64,000 bases of DNA from Dichetophora obliterata (Eukaryota; Arthropoda; Insecta; Diptera; Sciomyzidae): NCBI GenBank assembly GCA_963920525.1, contig OY986438.1:77491560-77555559 (forward strand), read 5' to 3'. Positions 1 through 11,332 of the stretch are shown here, piece after piece (the stretch's first letter is position 1; the number at the start of each line of letters is the position of its first letter). The translations under genes and the position numbers were made by a program. A model generated the notes under the pieces. That model was not told where the DNA came from and ran no database searches. It saw nothing but the letters and a program-made list of their open reading frames with translations.

Positions 1-552
1 TTAAAATCAACATTCATATATTTTTACATTGCAGACAAGCAGACCAGCGCTAGGGTGACCACGTGGTTGTTCCAGCTATATATATATTTTTTAGCAGGTA
101 AGTAATGAGTGTTTATTTGTAATTCATTTTTTAAATGTTATTTTTTTCCAGATCTCCCGCTGACATCGCACGCAACAATTATGAAGCTATTGCAAGGAGA
201 TCCTTTTTCCGTTCATCACTTAAATGGGGTTTTTTTTCAAAAAAACCGGCATCGTATTTGTTTTGAGTTCTTATGGAGTTACTTCGCAAAATTCGATTAC
301 AAATATTAAAAAAGCTGTTTGCTCATTTTAGTTTTTATTATAGAAATAGAAATTAACAGCTTTGATCGGCGTGCTCATACATCTGGAAGCGTGATAACGT
401 GGATTACATCCTTTTAAAATACTTGATATTTAATTTAATTTTCAATATAAATATATATATATATATATATATATGTATATTTGTTTAGAATTTGCTTCTT
501 TCCTTCTTCCTGTTTTGTTTTTAGCGCAAACAGGTTTCTATAGAGCAAATTA
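1..552. other. AT-rich flank without a recognisable gene
   Basis: No convincing coding region is seen. The stretch contains an AT dinucleotide run near 446-474. It also has splice-like motifs on the + strand: an acceptor-like CAG at about 34, a CAG/GTAAGT donor-like site at about 93-100 and a pyrimidine-rich CAG at about 150. It may include the 5' untranslated part of the LINE that follows. Confidence 0.5.
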
Positions 553-765
553 TTGTATTTACTTTTACAGCTGTTTTCACGCTACTGCAAAAACTCTAGT
601 GCTTATAAAACTTTTCAATTCGTTGGTTCTATAAAATCAGGGCTGCAAAGTTTCTACAGTACAGTGTCTTTAAACAAAATAAACTGTTTTTCACTAAAAG
701 CATTTAAGTTCATTTTTCTCCTTTTACTTTCATCTATATTGCAAAACTTACTATTTAAACTGAAA

Positions 766-1814
766 ATGATCTGCAATTTCCGAAACTGCGCTGTAAAGGG
801 TGAATCAAACCGGCTGGTTACTTGCTGGTTGTGTGATTCATTTTTTCACATCAAATGTGCAGCGTTGACTGCGAGGATCTTCGATGCACTCAACGAAAGT
901 AAGGGACTTCGTTGGTCATGTGAAGATTGCAGGTTTACAAACGTTGAGATCTTTAAACTTATTAGACAATCTCGGAAAGGTTTTTTGGAGGTGGCTAAGG
1001 ATCTAAAGGTAGCACAAGATAGACTGAGTGAATACGAAGATTTGTTTAAAAAGTTTAAAATTATGGAGGAAGCTTACAATTCCCCAAAACGTAAACGTTC
1101 AAACAAAAATCTTCGTAGTTCAGCTAAAACTACTGATATAGCCATGCCGTCACCCAATAATAACACTGTTCTACCTTCTACTTTAACTGTTTTCCCTAAT
1201 GTGAACATACAGATTGAAGATCAATCAATTGGTGCTGTCAATACTGATCAAATGACTGATAATATCGCACCAACTAAGGTCGCTGCGTCAGCTGATCAGA
1301 TTTCTCTTTCTGTTGAAGCAATACCAATCATAGAGGAAATGCTGATTCTCCTCGCGTTTCTGCCACAAAAAAAACTTACGCTGAAACTTGTATTTTCTCA
1401 AATGTGGTCCCTGCACCTTCTCAGATTACTCCGGTTTCTACAGGACCGATACCGACACAAGTATCGAACAGCAGTATCAAAGCCCCTGTTCATAAAGAAC
1501 TTGTGATTATTGAGCCTGCAAAATCTATATTTGTTTCTCGTTTTGCAGCTGATACATCCGGTGAAGACGTGTTATTCTATATAAACTCTAAGCTGAATGT
1601 TGTAAATAAAAATATCTCTGTTTACAAATTCAATTTTTCATACGAGCGAATTACGTCCTCTTTTAAAATATCTTTGCCTGGTGATCTTTTTCACAAGGTA
1701 TTGGATCAAAAGTTTTGGCCTGACAATACGATGGTGCATGAATTTATTTCTAGACCTCGGCCTACAACTTCCTTGGCTACTTTTTCGGTTTTTAACAAGA
1801 ATCAAAAAAACTAG
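766..1814 (+). pseudogene. LINE ORF1 protein with PHD finger (frameshifted)
   Basis: The open frame begins at 553, but I place the start at the ATG at 766 because the zinc finger begins at once after it. Cysteines and a histidine follow in C4HC3 order over about 50 residues (CNFRNC, then CWLC, FFHIKC and WSCEDC), as in the ORF1 proteins of CR1 elements. A linker rich in Ser, Thr and Asn follows. A conserved C-terminal block begins near 1510 (IFVSRFAADTSGEDV). The frame changes near 1336-1340 in an A-rich spot, so the C-terminal half reads in a different frame and runs to the stop at 1814. The protein would bind element RNA in the retrotransposition particle. The break may be real or a sequencing error. 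Confidence 0.75.
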
Positions 1815-4673
1815 ATTGTTGCTTTCAGTTCCTTATCCTTTACCAAAACGTTCGTGGCATTAACACAAAACTAAATAATTTATTAATTTTGAGTCACAAC
1901 CTTCACTTTAATATAATAGCTTTTAGTGAGACTTGGCTGAAACCTAACACTCTAAATACTGAAATTCTGTGCAACAAATTTAACATATACCGCAAAGATA
2001 GAAACTCCATTCCTGGTATTTGCTCTAAAGGTGGGGGTGTGTTGATTGCAGTCAAAGCGACACATTTCTCTGAAGAGCTATTAATTCCAGAATCCTTGGA
2101 CATTGAATTCTGTTGTGTTCATGTTAAGTTTGGTTCCTTGAGCCTTTTTATTACATGCTCATATATTCCTCCCCTTTCTACCTTAAAAGTTTATAGCAAA
2201 CATTTGGCTTCTATTAGTAAAGTTTGCTCAAAACTGCAATCAAATGATCATATTTTAATAACTGGAGATTTTAACCTGCCAAACGTTTCTTGGAACTGCT
2301 GTTCTGAAATTCCTGAAATATTTTTACCTTCGTCTGAAAGTTCATCCGATAATTACTTTTTAAACGAGCTCTCAATCCAAGGGCTATTCCAACTTAACTG
2401 CATTTTTAACAAAAATAATCGTTTGCTTGATCTGGTGTTTTTTGATGACAGCAATATCGCTTCTGTGTCTAAATCAGATCCTCTGGTTACACCCGAAGAT
2501 TCTCATCATCCAACATTAGAAATTATTTTAAATTTTCCAAAACCATCTGCGCAGTATTCTGATTCTCAACCACCTATTGAGTTTAACTTTAAAAAAACAA
2601 ACTACGTGATTTTGAAGAATAACTTGTCTAATATAAACTGGAATTCTATTCTAAATATTAATACAAATAGTTTATCTTCTCAGAGTCTTGATGATGCGGT
2701 ATATGCGTTTAATAGAACGCTCAATGATTGTTTTCTTAAAGCTGTTCCGCAAAGGAAAGCCTCCTTGACATCGGGTCCGGTATGGTATACAAATGAATTA
2801 AGAAAAATGAGGAATTTGAAATCTAAATACTATAAAAAATATCAAAAAACACATAACATATGTGATTTTGGATGCTATACCTCGATTAAATACAGTTATC
2901 AACAGTTATGCAAACAATCCTATAATACCTACTTAACAAAAGTAAAATTAAACATCAAATCTGATGCTAAATCCTTCTGGAACTTTGTTAACACAAAACG
3001 CAAGATTGATTCCTATCCTTCTTTTATGAAGTATAATTCGGTTGAGTCTGATAATGATAATAGTATTTGCAATCTTTTTGCTGACTTTTTCAAGTCGACT
3101 TATTCATCATCGTCCTATGATTATTTAAGTTATCCTTTCAATATTCAATCTGGGGATATATATTTCCCAATAATTGACACAAACACAGTCTTATCATTTT
3201 TAAAAAATATTAAAACCTTCGTGTATATTAAAATACTGCTGTGAAGAATTAGTAACTCCAATCTCTTTACTATTTACTTCATCATTAAAATCCTGCTATT
3301 TTCCTGCAGCCTGGAAGCATTCATTTATCATTCCGCTGCATAAATCCGGAAATAGGTCTTTAATTGATAACTACCGTGGCATCGCAAAATTGAGCGCTTT
3401 GCCTAAACTTTTAGAGGCAATTGTTACATCACGACTATCGCATAGCGTTAAATCTTTAATGTCTCCTTTCCAACATGGATTCCTTTCTGGAAAATCCACT
3501 GTTACTAACCTTCTCGAATTTACATCAAAAACTATAGAAAACTTTGGAAAAGGCATGCAGACTGATGTCATTTACACGGATTTTAGCAAAGCTTTTGACG
3601 TTGTAAATCACAAACTATTGATCTTAAAATTACATCTTGTTGGATTTCCTATACCGTTGGTAAAGTGGATTGAATCTTACTTAAGCAATAGAACACAATC
3701 TGTTCTTTTTAAGCTCAAGAAATCACACGAGTTTCCTGTTACTTCAGGAGTACCTCAAGGAAGTCATCTTGGGCCTCTTCTGTTTCTACTTTTTATAAAC
3801 GATTTGCCATCTGTCATAATGCATTCCAGCATCTTAATGTTTGCTGACGACGTCAAACTCTTCCTTTCTTTTAAAAATGATAATGACGCTGTATTTTTGC
3901 AAGCCGACATAGATCATCTTCATAACTGGTGCAAAACGAACCGTATGAACCTCAACATGAAGAAATGCAAGCATATGTCTTTCTCGCGCAAACCACCAAT
4001 TAAATGTACCTTCAAAATTTGTGGTTATCCATTGGAGTCCTTAGATAGTTTCAATGATCTTGGAGTTACAATGGATCCTAAACTACGCTTTAATATTCAT
4101 GTAAATAAAATAATAAATAGAGCAAATAGTACTTTAGGATTTATTAAACGTTGGGCAAAAGAGTTTAATGATCCTTTCATAACGAAAACCTTATTCACTT
4201 CCCTAGTGCGGCCTATCTTAGAATACGTTTCAGTTGTTTGGTGCCCAAGATACGGTTGTTACATAGACGACATTGAATCAGTGCAGAAACAATTTCTTTT
4301 GTTTTGCTTAAGCTATCTTTATTGTAATACTGATTTTCACTTACCACCTTATGAATATCGGTTACAACTCTTAAATCTTCCGTCTTTAAAAAATCGGAGA
4401 ATTATGATAAATGCTTGTTGGATTATAAAACTTTTACATGGCTATGTAAACAGTCCATATTTATTGAGTAAAATATATTTTAATATTCCTCTTCGTCCTA
4501 GAAGATCTTTTGAGTTACTCCACATGAACTTTTGTAGAACTAATTATTTGCAAAATGAACCTCTTAGAAGCGCTTGCGGTGATTTTAATTTTGTATCTGA
4601 TGTTATATCCTTAAGTGAATCCATGGACTCAATCAAACATAAAATTATAGATTACCTGCAGTACCGTCGTTGA
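1811..4673 (+). pseudogene. LINE ORF2: endonuclease and reverse transcriptase (frameshifted)
   Basis: The frame opens at 1811 just inside the end of ORF1 and has no early ATG. Endonuclease homology starts upstream of the first ATG, with YQNVRGIN at 1841. The AP-type endonuclease shows FSETWLK and GDFNLPNVSW (metal-binding E and D-x-N) and a weak SHHP-type ending near 2500. Around 3216 the frame shifts and a few residues before the reverse transcriptase look deleted. The polymerase continues to 4673 with GFLSGKSTVTN, YTDFSKAFDVVNHK, SGVPQGSHLGPLLF and the catalytic FADD. The product would nick DNA and copy the element RNA at the target. The polymerase part looks well preserved. Confidence 0.85.
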
Positions 4674-5466
4674 TTATGTAAAGTTCTTTCAAACATATAT
4701 CTGATGCATCTGGTGATTTGTAAACTCATTAATATAACAATCTAATGGATAAATGGACCTAAGCGTAAAATGGAAAATTTTGGTGTATAATATATCTAAA
4801 TAATCTGAATGGACCTAAACCTGGGATCTTCAATTGCCTCATATCTTCAAGATGGTTGTGACAACATTTGTTGACGGTACCGTGGTGTCTTGGTGTCTTT
4901 TTACCTCTTGAAACACTACGTTAGATCGATTTGTAATATATTAATATGAGTGGCCGATAAGACCTAGTTTGTCTTGGTGCCTGCGTTCGCAACTGGTTTT
5001 CTTTATTTTATGAAAATTGGTTTGGTGAAGTTGACCTAGTTTGTCGAGTAACCACCCTGTCAAGCCAGGATTTCACCGGCTTCAGGGAGACAGAACGATA
5101 TATATTATATATATACCTATTGGAGTGGTGTTTTATTGGGTATGAGACCTTGTTTGTCACACGACTCCGCCGTATACAAAAATTGTTGCTAACTTGACCT
5201 TGTTTGTCTTGAAAACGCAACCCTGCTATGATGTCTGATTTTATCGATTTTGACTTAACTTTTTTTCTATTATTTTTTATACTTTAATAAAATTATATAC
5301 TTTAAGCAATTTACTAAAACTTTTTAGTTTGTTAATAATACATTATTTCATTCAAAATCATACTTTATATTTTTGAATTGTATTAAATATCTTATTTTAT
5401 AATTTTAAATTTGCTATAAAACCTGTTAAGGTTTAGCAATCAAGTAAATAAAATAAATAAATAAAT
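4674..5466 (+). other. 3' untranslated region and tail of CR1-A
   Basis: This is non-coding sequence between the ORF2 stop and the A-rich terminal microsatellite. It holds four copies of a 13-base motif: GACCTAGTTTGTC at 4961 and 5033, and GACCTTGTTTGTC at 5145 and 5195. A TATA-rich run lies at about 5100-5116. The end is taken at the last AAAT unit near 5466, before unrelated sequence. Confidence 0.6.
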
Positions 5467-5495
5467 ATAGAATTTAAAGGCATAATTGAAGAATA

Positions 5496-6478
5496 TATGG
5501 ATATCATCCAAAGTAAATATAACCAAACACAAAAGTCACTTAATTTAGTCCTTTATTTAATTATTTACATTTTTACATTAGACACTTTAAGTCTTATCCG
5601 ATTGAGTACGAGTAGCGGCCACGGGTTCACAAAGACAACTGGTTTATTAAAATTCTCTTTATGGTAACATGGACCATAGTCCATGCCACCATAAGGCATT
5701 AAATATGTATTGCAGCGCACAATACACGGTAGCCGCGGCGCACATAGTCAGCACCAACAACACGAATTTATTCACGTCCATGGTTATACTTTTTTGCCAA
5801 TGGAAGCGATCATTCTTTTTATTGGCCCGTCTTATTATCAGCGCTAACAATAAGACGGGCGTACGACGGAGCGGGGATGGTTGGTGCAATTAATCCAGTC
5901 ATCGTACTGGCTGTCTATTCGTCTGTGTGTTGGTTAGCTACTCCAATACACAAACTACAGCGCGAAATAAATGACACTTATTTGTGCGTCATTTATTTAA
6001 ATTATGTGCGATCCCACACAAGCACATGATCAACAACCACCGCTGTCACTGATCGTTGACTCGCCCCGCGGTCTCATCGTCGCGATCGACAAGCATGACA
6101 TACCGTCAGTATAACAAAGCGACGCTCAGCTTGGGCATTCAAGCCTTGAGTTACAAACTAACAATGTTTATCTTAACGGCTCAAATAACCACTGTGGCGA
6201 TAATGGCAGCAACAATGTACAAAGTTTACATTGCGATTAATATTAAGAGCTGCAGTGCCCACAGCAGCAACAAAGTTGCGCGTGGCTAGGAATTCGCTTG
6301 GGTCATCACTTGAGTGACGAACCAAACTAAGCTAACCCAATTACGTTATCAGCAAGGGTGCTGTATTACGACAAAGTGTCGCCAAAGTCTAGCGGAGCCG
6401 AAACACGATTACCAGGAATTTGTGAACTAATGTGAACCCGCGTACGTAGGGGATGACGGTACAAAGGGTACCGCCACA
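5496..6478 (-). repeat. 3' LTR of Gypsy1 (983 bp)
   Basis: It is nearly identical to 11333-12315. On the - strand it begins TGTGGCGG and ends GATATCCATA. It contains a short internal inverted repeat around the GACGGGC motifs near 5842-5866. The open frames of about 75 codons inside it occur in both copies and are not genes. Confidence 0.93.
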
Positions 6479-6491
6479 ACACTCCCCCCTT
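6479..6491 (-). promoter_or_regulatory. Polypurine tract of Gypsy1
   Basis: Read on the - strand this is an uninterrupted purine-rich AAGGGGGGAGTGT directly before the TGTGGC start of the 3' LTR. That is the position and composition expected for the plus-strand DNA primer of a retroelement. Confidence 0.85.
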
Positions 6492-6648
6492 AGTGTTTCG
6501 CGAAAATCTAATAGAATTAATTTCCATGAATTAAACTAGACGTTAGATAATTTTCAATTAAAAAATACATTTGAATTTTACAATATATAATGAAAAATTT
6601 TGCATAAAGAAAAATTTTTAATACAGCTTGCCTGGAGCTCTTACTCTT

Positions 6649-7674
6649 CTACCACTCCTTGTAAAGACCGGCGCTGGTGCCTGTATTTGCAATGGGATTA
6701 TTCGCTTGGTGCGCACGTCTTGCGTGATCGTAACATTTTCCCTCGAGGTCCAACGGTGGATCGGAAAAAGTCACGACCTTCCTCTTTGGGTTTATATGAC
6801 TGCTTGGCTTTAGACGTATTTTAGGTGTCGCGACGTCCAGCGGCGGGCCGGTAAAAGTTGACACGGCCGACTTTGTAAAGTTTTTTAGTATGCTGGGTCT
6901 CGTGATGTCCCTCGGTGGACCGGTAAAAGTTGACACAGTCTTGTTGATACTGGTAGTCGCAGGAAAACACGAAGGGGCTACGTTCGTTGCTTGCTTTGCC
7001 GCTTCGACGTCGGCTTTTACCAAGAAAGCAGCCTTCAGCCTGTCTACTGAAAGTTTGTGCTGCTTTCCTTTGATGATGATTGTGAAATACTTATCGAATT
7101 TTTCCAAGATCTCGTATGGTCCATCATAATTTGGCTGCAAGGGGCGTTGTACTTGGTCGCATCTGACAAACACGTGAGTGCAATCTTTCAACTCAGGCTG
7201 CACAAAAATTTTTGGACTGTCGTGATGGGCTACGATTGCTGGGCCTACTTGGTGCATCGCTTCTCGGAGGTTTGCCACAAAATCCGCCTCACCTAACTTC
7301 TTTGTAGATGGGGTCAAAAACTCACCAGGTAACTTCAACGGAGCACCAAGAACCATTTCTGCCGGGGTAGCTGCGAGGTCCTCCTTGAAAACCGAACGTA
7401 AACCGAGGAGTACAATTGGCAAAATATCGCTCCAACGTTCGTGGTTGTGGCACGTAATCGCTGCTTTCAATGTTCGGTGCCATCTCTCTATCATACCGTT
7501 GGCTTGAGGGTGATAAGGCGTTGTCCGAAAATGTTTGATGCCCAACAGACTATTTAACTGACGAAACAAATCCGATTCAAACTGCCGACCCAGGTCAGTG
7601 GTGATTCTAACTGGAACACCGAAACGTGCAATCCATCCCGATACTAAACTCCTTGCGACTGTCTCAGCAGTCAT
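6649..7674 (-). pseudogene. Integrase core and C-terminal part of Gypsy1 pol (out of frame)
   Basis: This 341-codon stretch continues pol in another frame. It carries the second and third catalytic residues of the integrase triad, in [10 protein letters not shown] and NGMIERWHR, then a chromatin-binding-type C-terminus ending near the polypurine tract. The first catalytic Asp (NVDLIGPLP) lies upstream in the preceding frame. Between them a short segment is missing, bounded by the direct repeat GCTATTCC; this both shortens the core and shifts the frame. The enzyme would splice element cDNA into host DNA, but this copy should be inactive. Confidence 0.88.
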
Positions 7675-10037
7675 ATCTGGGATTGGAATAGCCTCGGTTT
7701 TGGAATAGCCGGCAACGGACCAATTAAATCAACATTTATGTGCTCGAACCTCTCACTTGGGTTGACGTAAGGTTTAAGTGCTGTCTTATTGTGCCTGCCC
7801 ACTTTAGTTTTTTGGCAGGGGATACAAGTCCTTACAAATTCACGGGCATCCTTTTTCATATTTGGCCAAACAAATCTGCCTTGCAGAAGCTTAATTGTCG
7901 CTTTGGCTCCTGAATGCGCTATTCCATGCATTTTTCTAAGGATCATGTCCCTATATTTCTCAGGCACTAGTGGTCGAGGTATCCCGAGTGAGACGTCGCA
8001 AAACAATTTCTGATCGCTCTCTGGTATTTCGCAAAGTTTAATGACTAGTGAACTTGGTTTACCTTGCGGCCGTACTAGGCGTTGAATTTCGGAGTCCTTT
8101 TTTTGCTCGGTTGCTAATTCCTTGAAATCGATATTCATATTCGCCACTTGCTGAATACGCGATAAGGCATCGGCGACTTCGTTCTCACTGCCAGGCACGT
8201 GGCGAATATCTGTAGTGAACTGACCGACATAGTCGAGATGCCGCGCTTGCCGTGGCGATGCCTTGTCGGCTTTTTGTTTGAAAGCGTATGTAAGAGGCTT
8301 ATGGTCTGTGAAAATGGTAAATTGTCGTCCTTCTACCATGAATTTGAAATGTTTCACAGCTAAGAAAATTGCTAACAGCTCTCTGTCATACGTACTGTAT
8401 TTCTTCTGGGCGTTATCTAACTTTTTGGAGAAAAAACCCAGTGGCTGCAGACTGTCACCGACTTGTTGGTGTAGAACTGCTCCAATGGCGAAGTCTGATG
8501 CGTCGACACTTAATGTTAAGGGCGCCTGAAGAGCCGGGTGAAATAACATAGTGGAGTTAGCAAGATCATTTTTGCATTTGTTGAACGCGGCAAGCGTCAC
8601 TTGTGACCAAAGCAGTGGGGTATTATCATTCTTCTTATTTCCCGCTATCATTCCCTGTAACACGGCTTGGGTTGCGGCAGCCTGCGGAACGAAACGGCGA
8701 TAGAAATTAATCATTCCTAAAAAACGCTTTAAGTCTTTTGCCGTTTTGGGCTGCTCGTAGTTTCGTATAGTTAGTACTTTACTATCGTTTGGGCGAATAC
8801 CCTTGCTATTAATGCAGTGGCCCAAAAATACTACTTCAGTTTTGCCGAAATCGCGCTTATCAACGTTAATTGCGAGGCCATTCTCTCGGAGGAACTCAAA
8901 AATTCTACGTAGATGCTCTCGATGCGACTTATGATCCGTAAAAGCCACGCAAATGTCGTCTATATAGACAAATGCGTGATCCGTCTCAGACGCTAACACA
9001 TTGTTTATGTGTCGCTGAAATGTTTGGGCTGCATTACGAAGGCCGAACATCATTGCCTTGAACTGAAAAAGTCCGAAAGGCGTGGTTATTGCAGTTTTTG
9101 GAACATCTTTTGGCTCGATTTGAATTTGGTGATAGGCGCGCTGTAAATCTATTGTCGAAAATATTCTTTTGTTGTGTAAAATAGTCGTGAAGTCCTGAAT
9201 GTGCGGGATAGGATACCTGTCCGGTACTGTCCTATCATTTAATGCCCTATAATCACCACACGGTCTCCACGAACCGTCTTTCTTTTTAACCATATGCAAA
9301 GGGCTGGACCAATTACTGTCTGACGGTTCACAAATGCCATGCTTTTGCAAAAACTCAAATTCCTGACGGGCAGCGGCGAGCTTATCTGGCGCTAAATGAC
9401 GTGGCCTGGCGTTAACCGGCGGACCATTAGTCACGATGTGATGCGTGACCTTGCTACTTCTTGCGGGCTTTTCCTTGCGCAGTGCAGTAATATCAGAAAA
9501 TTCCGCCAGCAGATCAGCGTAGGGTTGCATGATATTGTAAGTATAAATATTAGAGTGACTTACCCCTGCTGTGTTACCGGCCGTCTGCAAGTTTGAGGCC
9601 CGATCAGTGAGTCTGTTGTTCCGCATGTCGATAAGGAGTCCATGATGTCTTAAAAAATCGGCTCCTATTAACGGCGTTTTCACATGAGCTTTTATGAAAT
9701 CCCATGTAAATATCTTTTTTAAACCTAGGTCCAAAACAATTTTTTTCGTCCCGAACGTTTCGATGCTGGAACCGTTCGCCGCAAAAAGCTTGAGCTTGTG
9801 AGGCGCGTTAAATCTATCACCTTGTGTTGGTGGCATCACCGACACGTCAGCTCCTGTATCAATTAAGAAGCGTCTTTTAGATACCGTGTCAGTGACGTAC
9901 AGACGACAAACTTCGAGGTCGCCAGTCTTGTCGCCTGTAGCTGGTGGCGGGCTTATTTGTTTTTTGGCCGCTGCTGCCAAGAGCATGGCGGGCGGCATTT
10001 GGTCGCAAAAGAACCGTACCTGCGATGGTAGTGGCAC
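7671..10037 (-). CDS. pol: Gypsy1 pol: protease, reverse transcriptase, RNase H, integrase N-terminus
   Basis: The 788-codon frame carries an aspartic protease ([14 protein letters not shown], active Asp about residue 60). The reverse transcriptase follows, with [24 protein letters not shown] and catalytic YIDD near residue 360, then RNase H with [15 protein letters not shown] integrase finger (HGIAHSG through CIPCQ) lies near residues 710-745, and the first integrase Asp sits in NVDLIGPLP. The frame overlaps the end of gag by 85 bases in the -1 frame, so it is probably made as a Gag-Pol fusion and the first ATG is not meaningful as a start. It ends early because of the integrase lesion at about 7680-7720. 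Confidence 0.92.
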   Translation of the reverse strand: MPLPSQVRFFCDQMPPAMLLAAAAKKQISPPPATGDKTGDLEVCRLYVTDTVSKRRFLIDTGADVSVMPPTQGDRFNAPHKLKLFAANGSSIETFGTKKIVLDLGLKKIFTWDFIKAHVKTPLIGADFLRHHGLLIDMRNNRLTDRASNLQTAGNTAGVSHSNIYTYNIMQPYADLLAEFSDITALRKEKPARSSKVTHHIVTNGPPVNARPRHLAPDKLAAARQEFEFLQKHGICEPSDSNWSSPLHMVKKKDGSWRPCGDYRALNDRTVPDRYPIPHIQDFTTILHNKRIFSTIDLQRAYHQIQIEPKDVPKTAITTPFGLFQFKAMMFGLRNAAQTFQRHINNVLASETDHAFVYIDDICVAFTDHKSHREHLRRIFEFLRENGLAINVDKRDFGKTEVVFLGHCINSKGIRPNDSKVLTIRNYEQPKTAKDLKRFLGMINFYRRFVPQAAATQAVLQGMIAGNKKNDNTPLLWSQVTLAAFNKCKNDLANSTMLFHPALQAPLTLSVDASDFAIGAVLHQQVGDSLQPLGFFSKKLDNAQKKYSTYDRELLAIFLAVKHFKFMVEGRQFTIFTDHKPLTYAFKQKADKASPRQARHLDYVGQFTTDIRHVPGSENEVADALSRIQQVANMNIDFKELATEQKKDSEIQRLVRPQGKPSSLVIKLCEIPESDQKLFCDVSLGIPRPLVPEKYRDMILRKMHGIAHSGAKATIKLLQGRFVWPNMKKDAREFVRTCIPCQKTKVGRHNKTALKPYVNPSERFEHINVDLIGPLPAIPKPRLFQSQI

Positions 10038-11119
10038 CTATTCGCTTTTTTACCCGGAGCGAAATCCGAATGGTCATCGATTGTTTGGCGAGTCTTACTA
10101 GAATCGTGCCATGACTGACTGGTTGCCGGGTTGAACTGTTGCTGTGAAAAACGGTGGTTGTTACCCGAAGTCCCTTGTCCTGACGCACGATGTTGAGAGG
10201 ATCGGTAGGTATCCAGTCTAACCTTTGACCTAAACCTCGGAGGCACTTCTCGCTGGAAACCTCTTCCACGTCTTTCATTTTCGTACAATATTTCGTCGTC
10301 ATCATCGGAGGCTAGCTCGGCTGGGAGTGGATTGCCGTAGTTGCGATGTGTGCTACGACGTCGCCCTTGGTTTTTTGGGTGTTTCTTGTCGTATAAAGCG
10401 TCTTCTAAACGATTAATGCGCTTTTCTAATTGTTCCGCATGCACACGCTCTGCTTCGTTTGGCAATGGTGAGGCTGCATCAACGCTGGCGACGCCACGGG
10501 AGCCTGCTAGAGTCTCCATAATTTTATCTGCCAAGGCGGCCCGTTGCGGTAATTCTACAACTACTGTTTGCAGCATGCCCTGGACCATGGCTGGCAAGCG
10601 CGCCGTCCACAAACTCTCGAGCATCTTTTCTGGCAAGTTTTCTCCGCCTAGCTCGCGCATTTCCGTCAGTAACTGTGACGGGCGTAAGTCTCCAAGCTCT
10701 TTTTCCGATAAGAGTTGGCGTAATTTTTCCTGCTCAGTAGCACTGAATATCTCCAGCAGGTTAGCCTTCAGTAGCGGGTAGCGATTCTTGGACGGCGGCT
10801 TCCTCACGATTTCACTCACCTGTCTTAATACTGCCTTTTCTAAGGCCCCGACCACGGTATAGAAACGCATGTGGTCACTCGACACCTTCATCTTCAAAAA
10901 CTGAGCTTCCAGCTGCAGGAACCATAAATCTGGCGAGTCATGCCAGAACTGTGGTGTTTTTATTACTGATACGCCGCTTATTTCTGCCTCTTTGTCCATC
11001 GGCGAATCCTTATTTTCTTCAACGACAACTTCCACCGGAGTTGCCGTGCCACCTTCGGCACCCTCCTCATCTGAGAGGGTGTGATCGTGCACTATTAACT
11101 GTTTTCCCGACTCAGTCAT
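9953..11119 (-). CDS. gag: Gypsy1 gag capsid protein with CHCC finger
   Basis: The 388-codon frame starts with an acidic N-terminus and has a capsid-like helical region from about residue 55 ([19 protein letters not shown]) to about 200. A basic, Gln/Asn-rich stretch follows. The C-terminus carries CHYH, nine residues, then CRPPC, giving the spacing C-x2-H-x9-C-x3-C. That CHCC pattern, in place of the usual CCHC knuckle, is characteristic of the CsRn1 clade. The protein would form the virus-like particle and bind element RNA. The frame is intact. It follows a leader of 24-bp tandem repeats and ends two codons after a slippery heptamer. Confidence 0.92.
   Translation of the reverse strand: MTESGKQLIVHDHTLSDEEGAEGGTATPVEVVVEENKDSPMDKEAEISGVSVIKTPQFWHDSPDLWFLQLEAQFLKMKVSSDHMRFYTVVGALEKAVLRQVSEIVRKPPSKNRYPLLKANLLEIFSATEQEKLRQLLSEKELGDLRPSQLLTEMRELGGENLPEKMLESLWTARLPAMVQGMLQTVVVELPQRAALADKIMETLAGSRGVASVDAASPLPNEAERVHAEQLEKRINRLEDALYDKKHPKNQGRRRSTHRNYGNPLPAELASDDDDEILYENERRGRGFQREVPPRFRSKVRLDTYRSSQHRASGQGTSGNNHRFSQQQFNPATSQSWHDSSKTRQTIDDHSDFAPGKKANRCHYHRRYGSFATKCRPPCSWQQRPKNK
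9959..9965 (-). promoter_or_regulatory. -1 ribosomal frameshift site between gag and pol
   Basis: On the - strand the gag codons CCA AAA AAC AAA TAA end the frame. They contain the heptamer A AAA AAC in the correct phase (X XXY YYZ). Slipping back one base places the ribosome in the pol frame, which reads on as KQISPPP. The phase was worked out from the sequence; use in cells is inferred. Confidence 0.8.
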
Positions 11120-11160
11120 TTCACTACTTTTTATATTATTACTTTTAATTTATTTTTATT

Positions 11161-11285
11161 CACAATATCTTTAAAGTTTTTATTTTCAATATTTTTAAAG
11201 TTTTTATTTTCAATATTTTTAAAGTTTTTATTTTCAATATTTTTAAAGTTTTTATTTTCAATATTTTTAAAGTTTTTATTTTCAC
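11161..11285 (-). repeat. 24-bp tandem repeat in Gypsy1 leader
   Basis: About five copies of an AT-rich 24-bp unit (containing AATATTTTTAAAGTTTTTAT) lie between the primer site and gag. The copies are almost identical, suggesting recent expansion. Confidence 0.9.
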
Positions 11286-11314
11286 TATTTAATTTGTTTA
11301 GGTCGCGTTTCGCG

Positions 11315-11329
11315 ACGTCGGGGTCACCA
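11315..11329 (-). promoter_or_regulatory. Primer binding site matching tRNA-Trp
   Basis: The - strand reads TGGTGACCCCGACGT, three bases downstream of the 5' LTR. This is complementary to the 3' end of insect tRNA-Trp including its CCA, from my memory of that tRNA. Use of tRNA-Trp is a known trait of CsRn1-type elements. Confidence 0.85.
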
Positions 11330-11332
11330 ATA

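Larger units (their letters stand above)
553..5466 (+). mobile_element. CR1-like non-LTR retrotransposon (CR1-A), damaged
   Basis: Two consecutive reading frames follow the CR1-type plan: ORF1 with a PHD-type zinc finger, then ORF2 with an endonuclease and a reverse transcriptase. The element closes with an A-rich tail of AAAT-type units at about 5442-5466, as expected of LINEs whose 3' end is a short microsatellite instead of a simple poly(A). The 5' boundary is not visible; 553 is only where the first open frame begins. Both ORFs are frameshifted, so this copy is not autonomous. I favour CR1 over Jockey because of the PHD finger and the tail. No target duplication was found. Confidence 0.8.

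Noticed and set aside
5659..5893. Overlapping open frames of about 75 codons on both strands
   Set aside because: The same frames recur at 11496-11730 because both are LTR copies. They show no protein motif and lie in the regulatory LTR.
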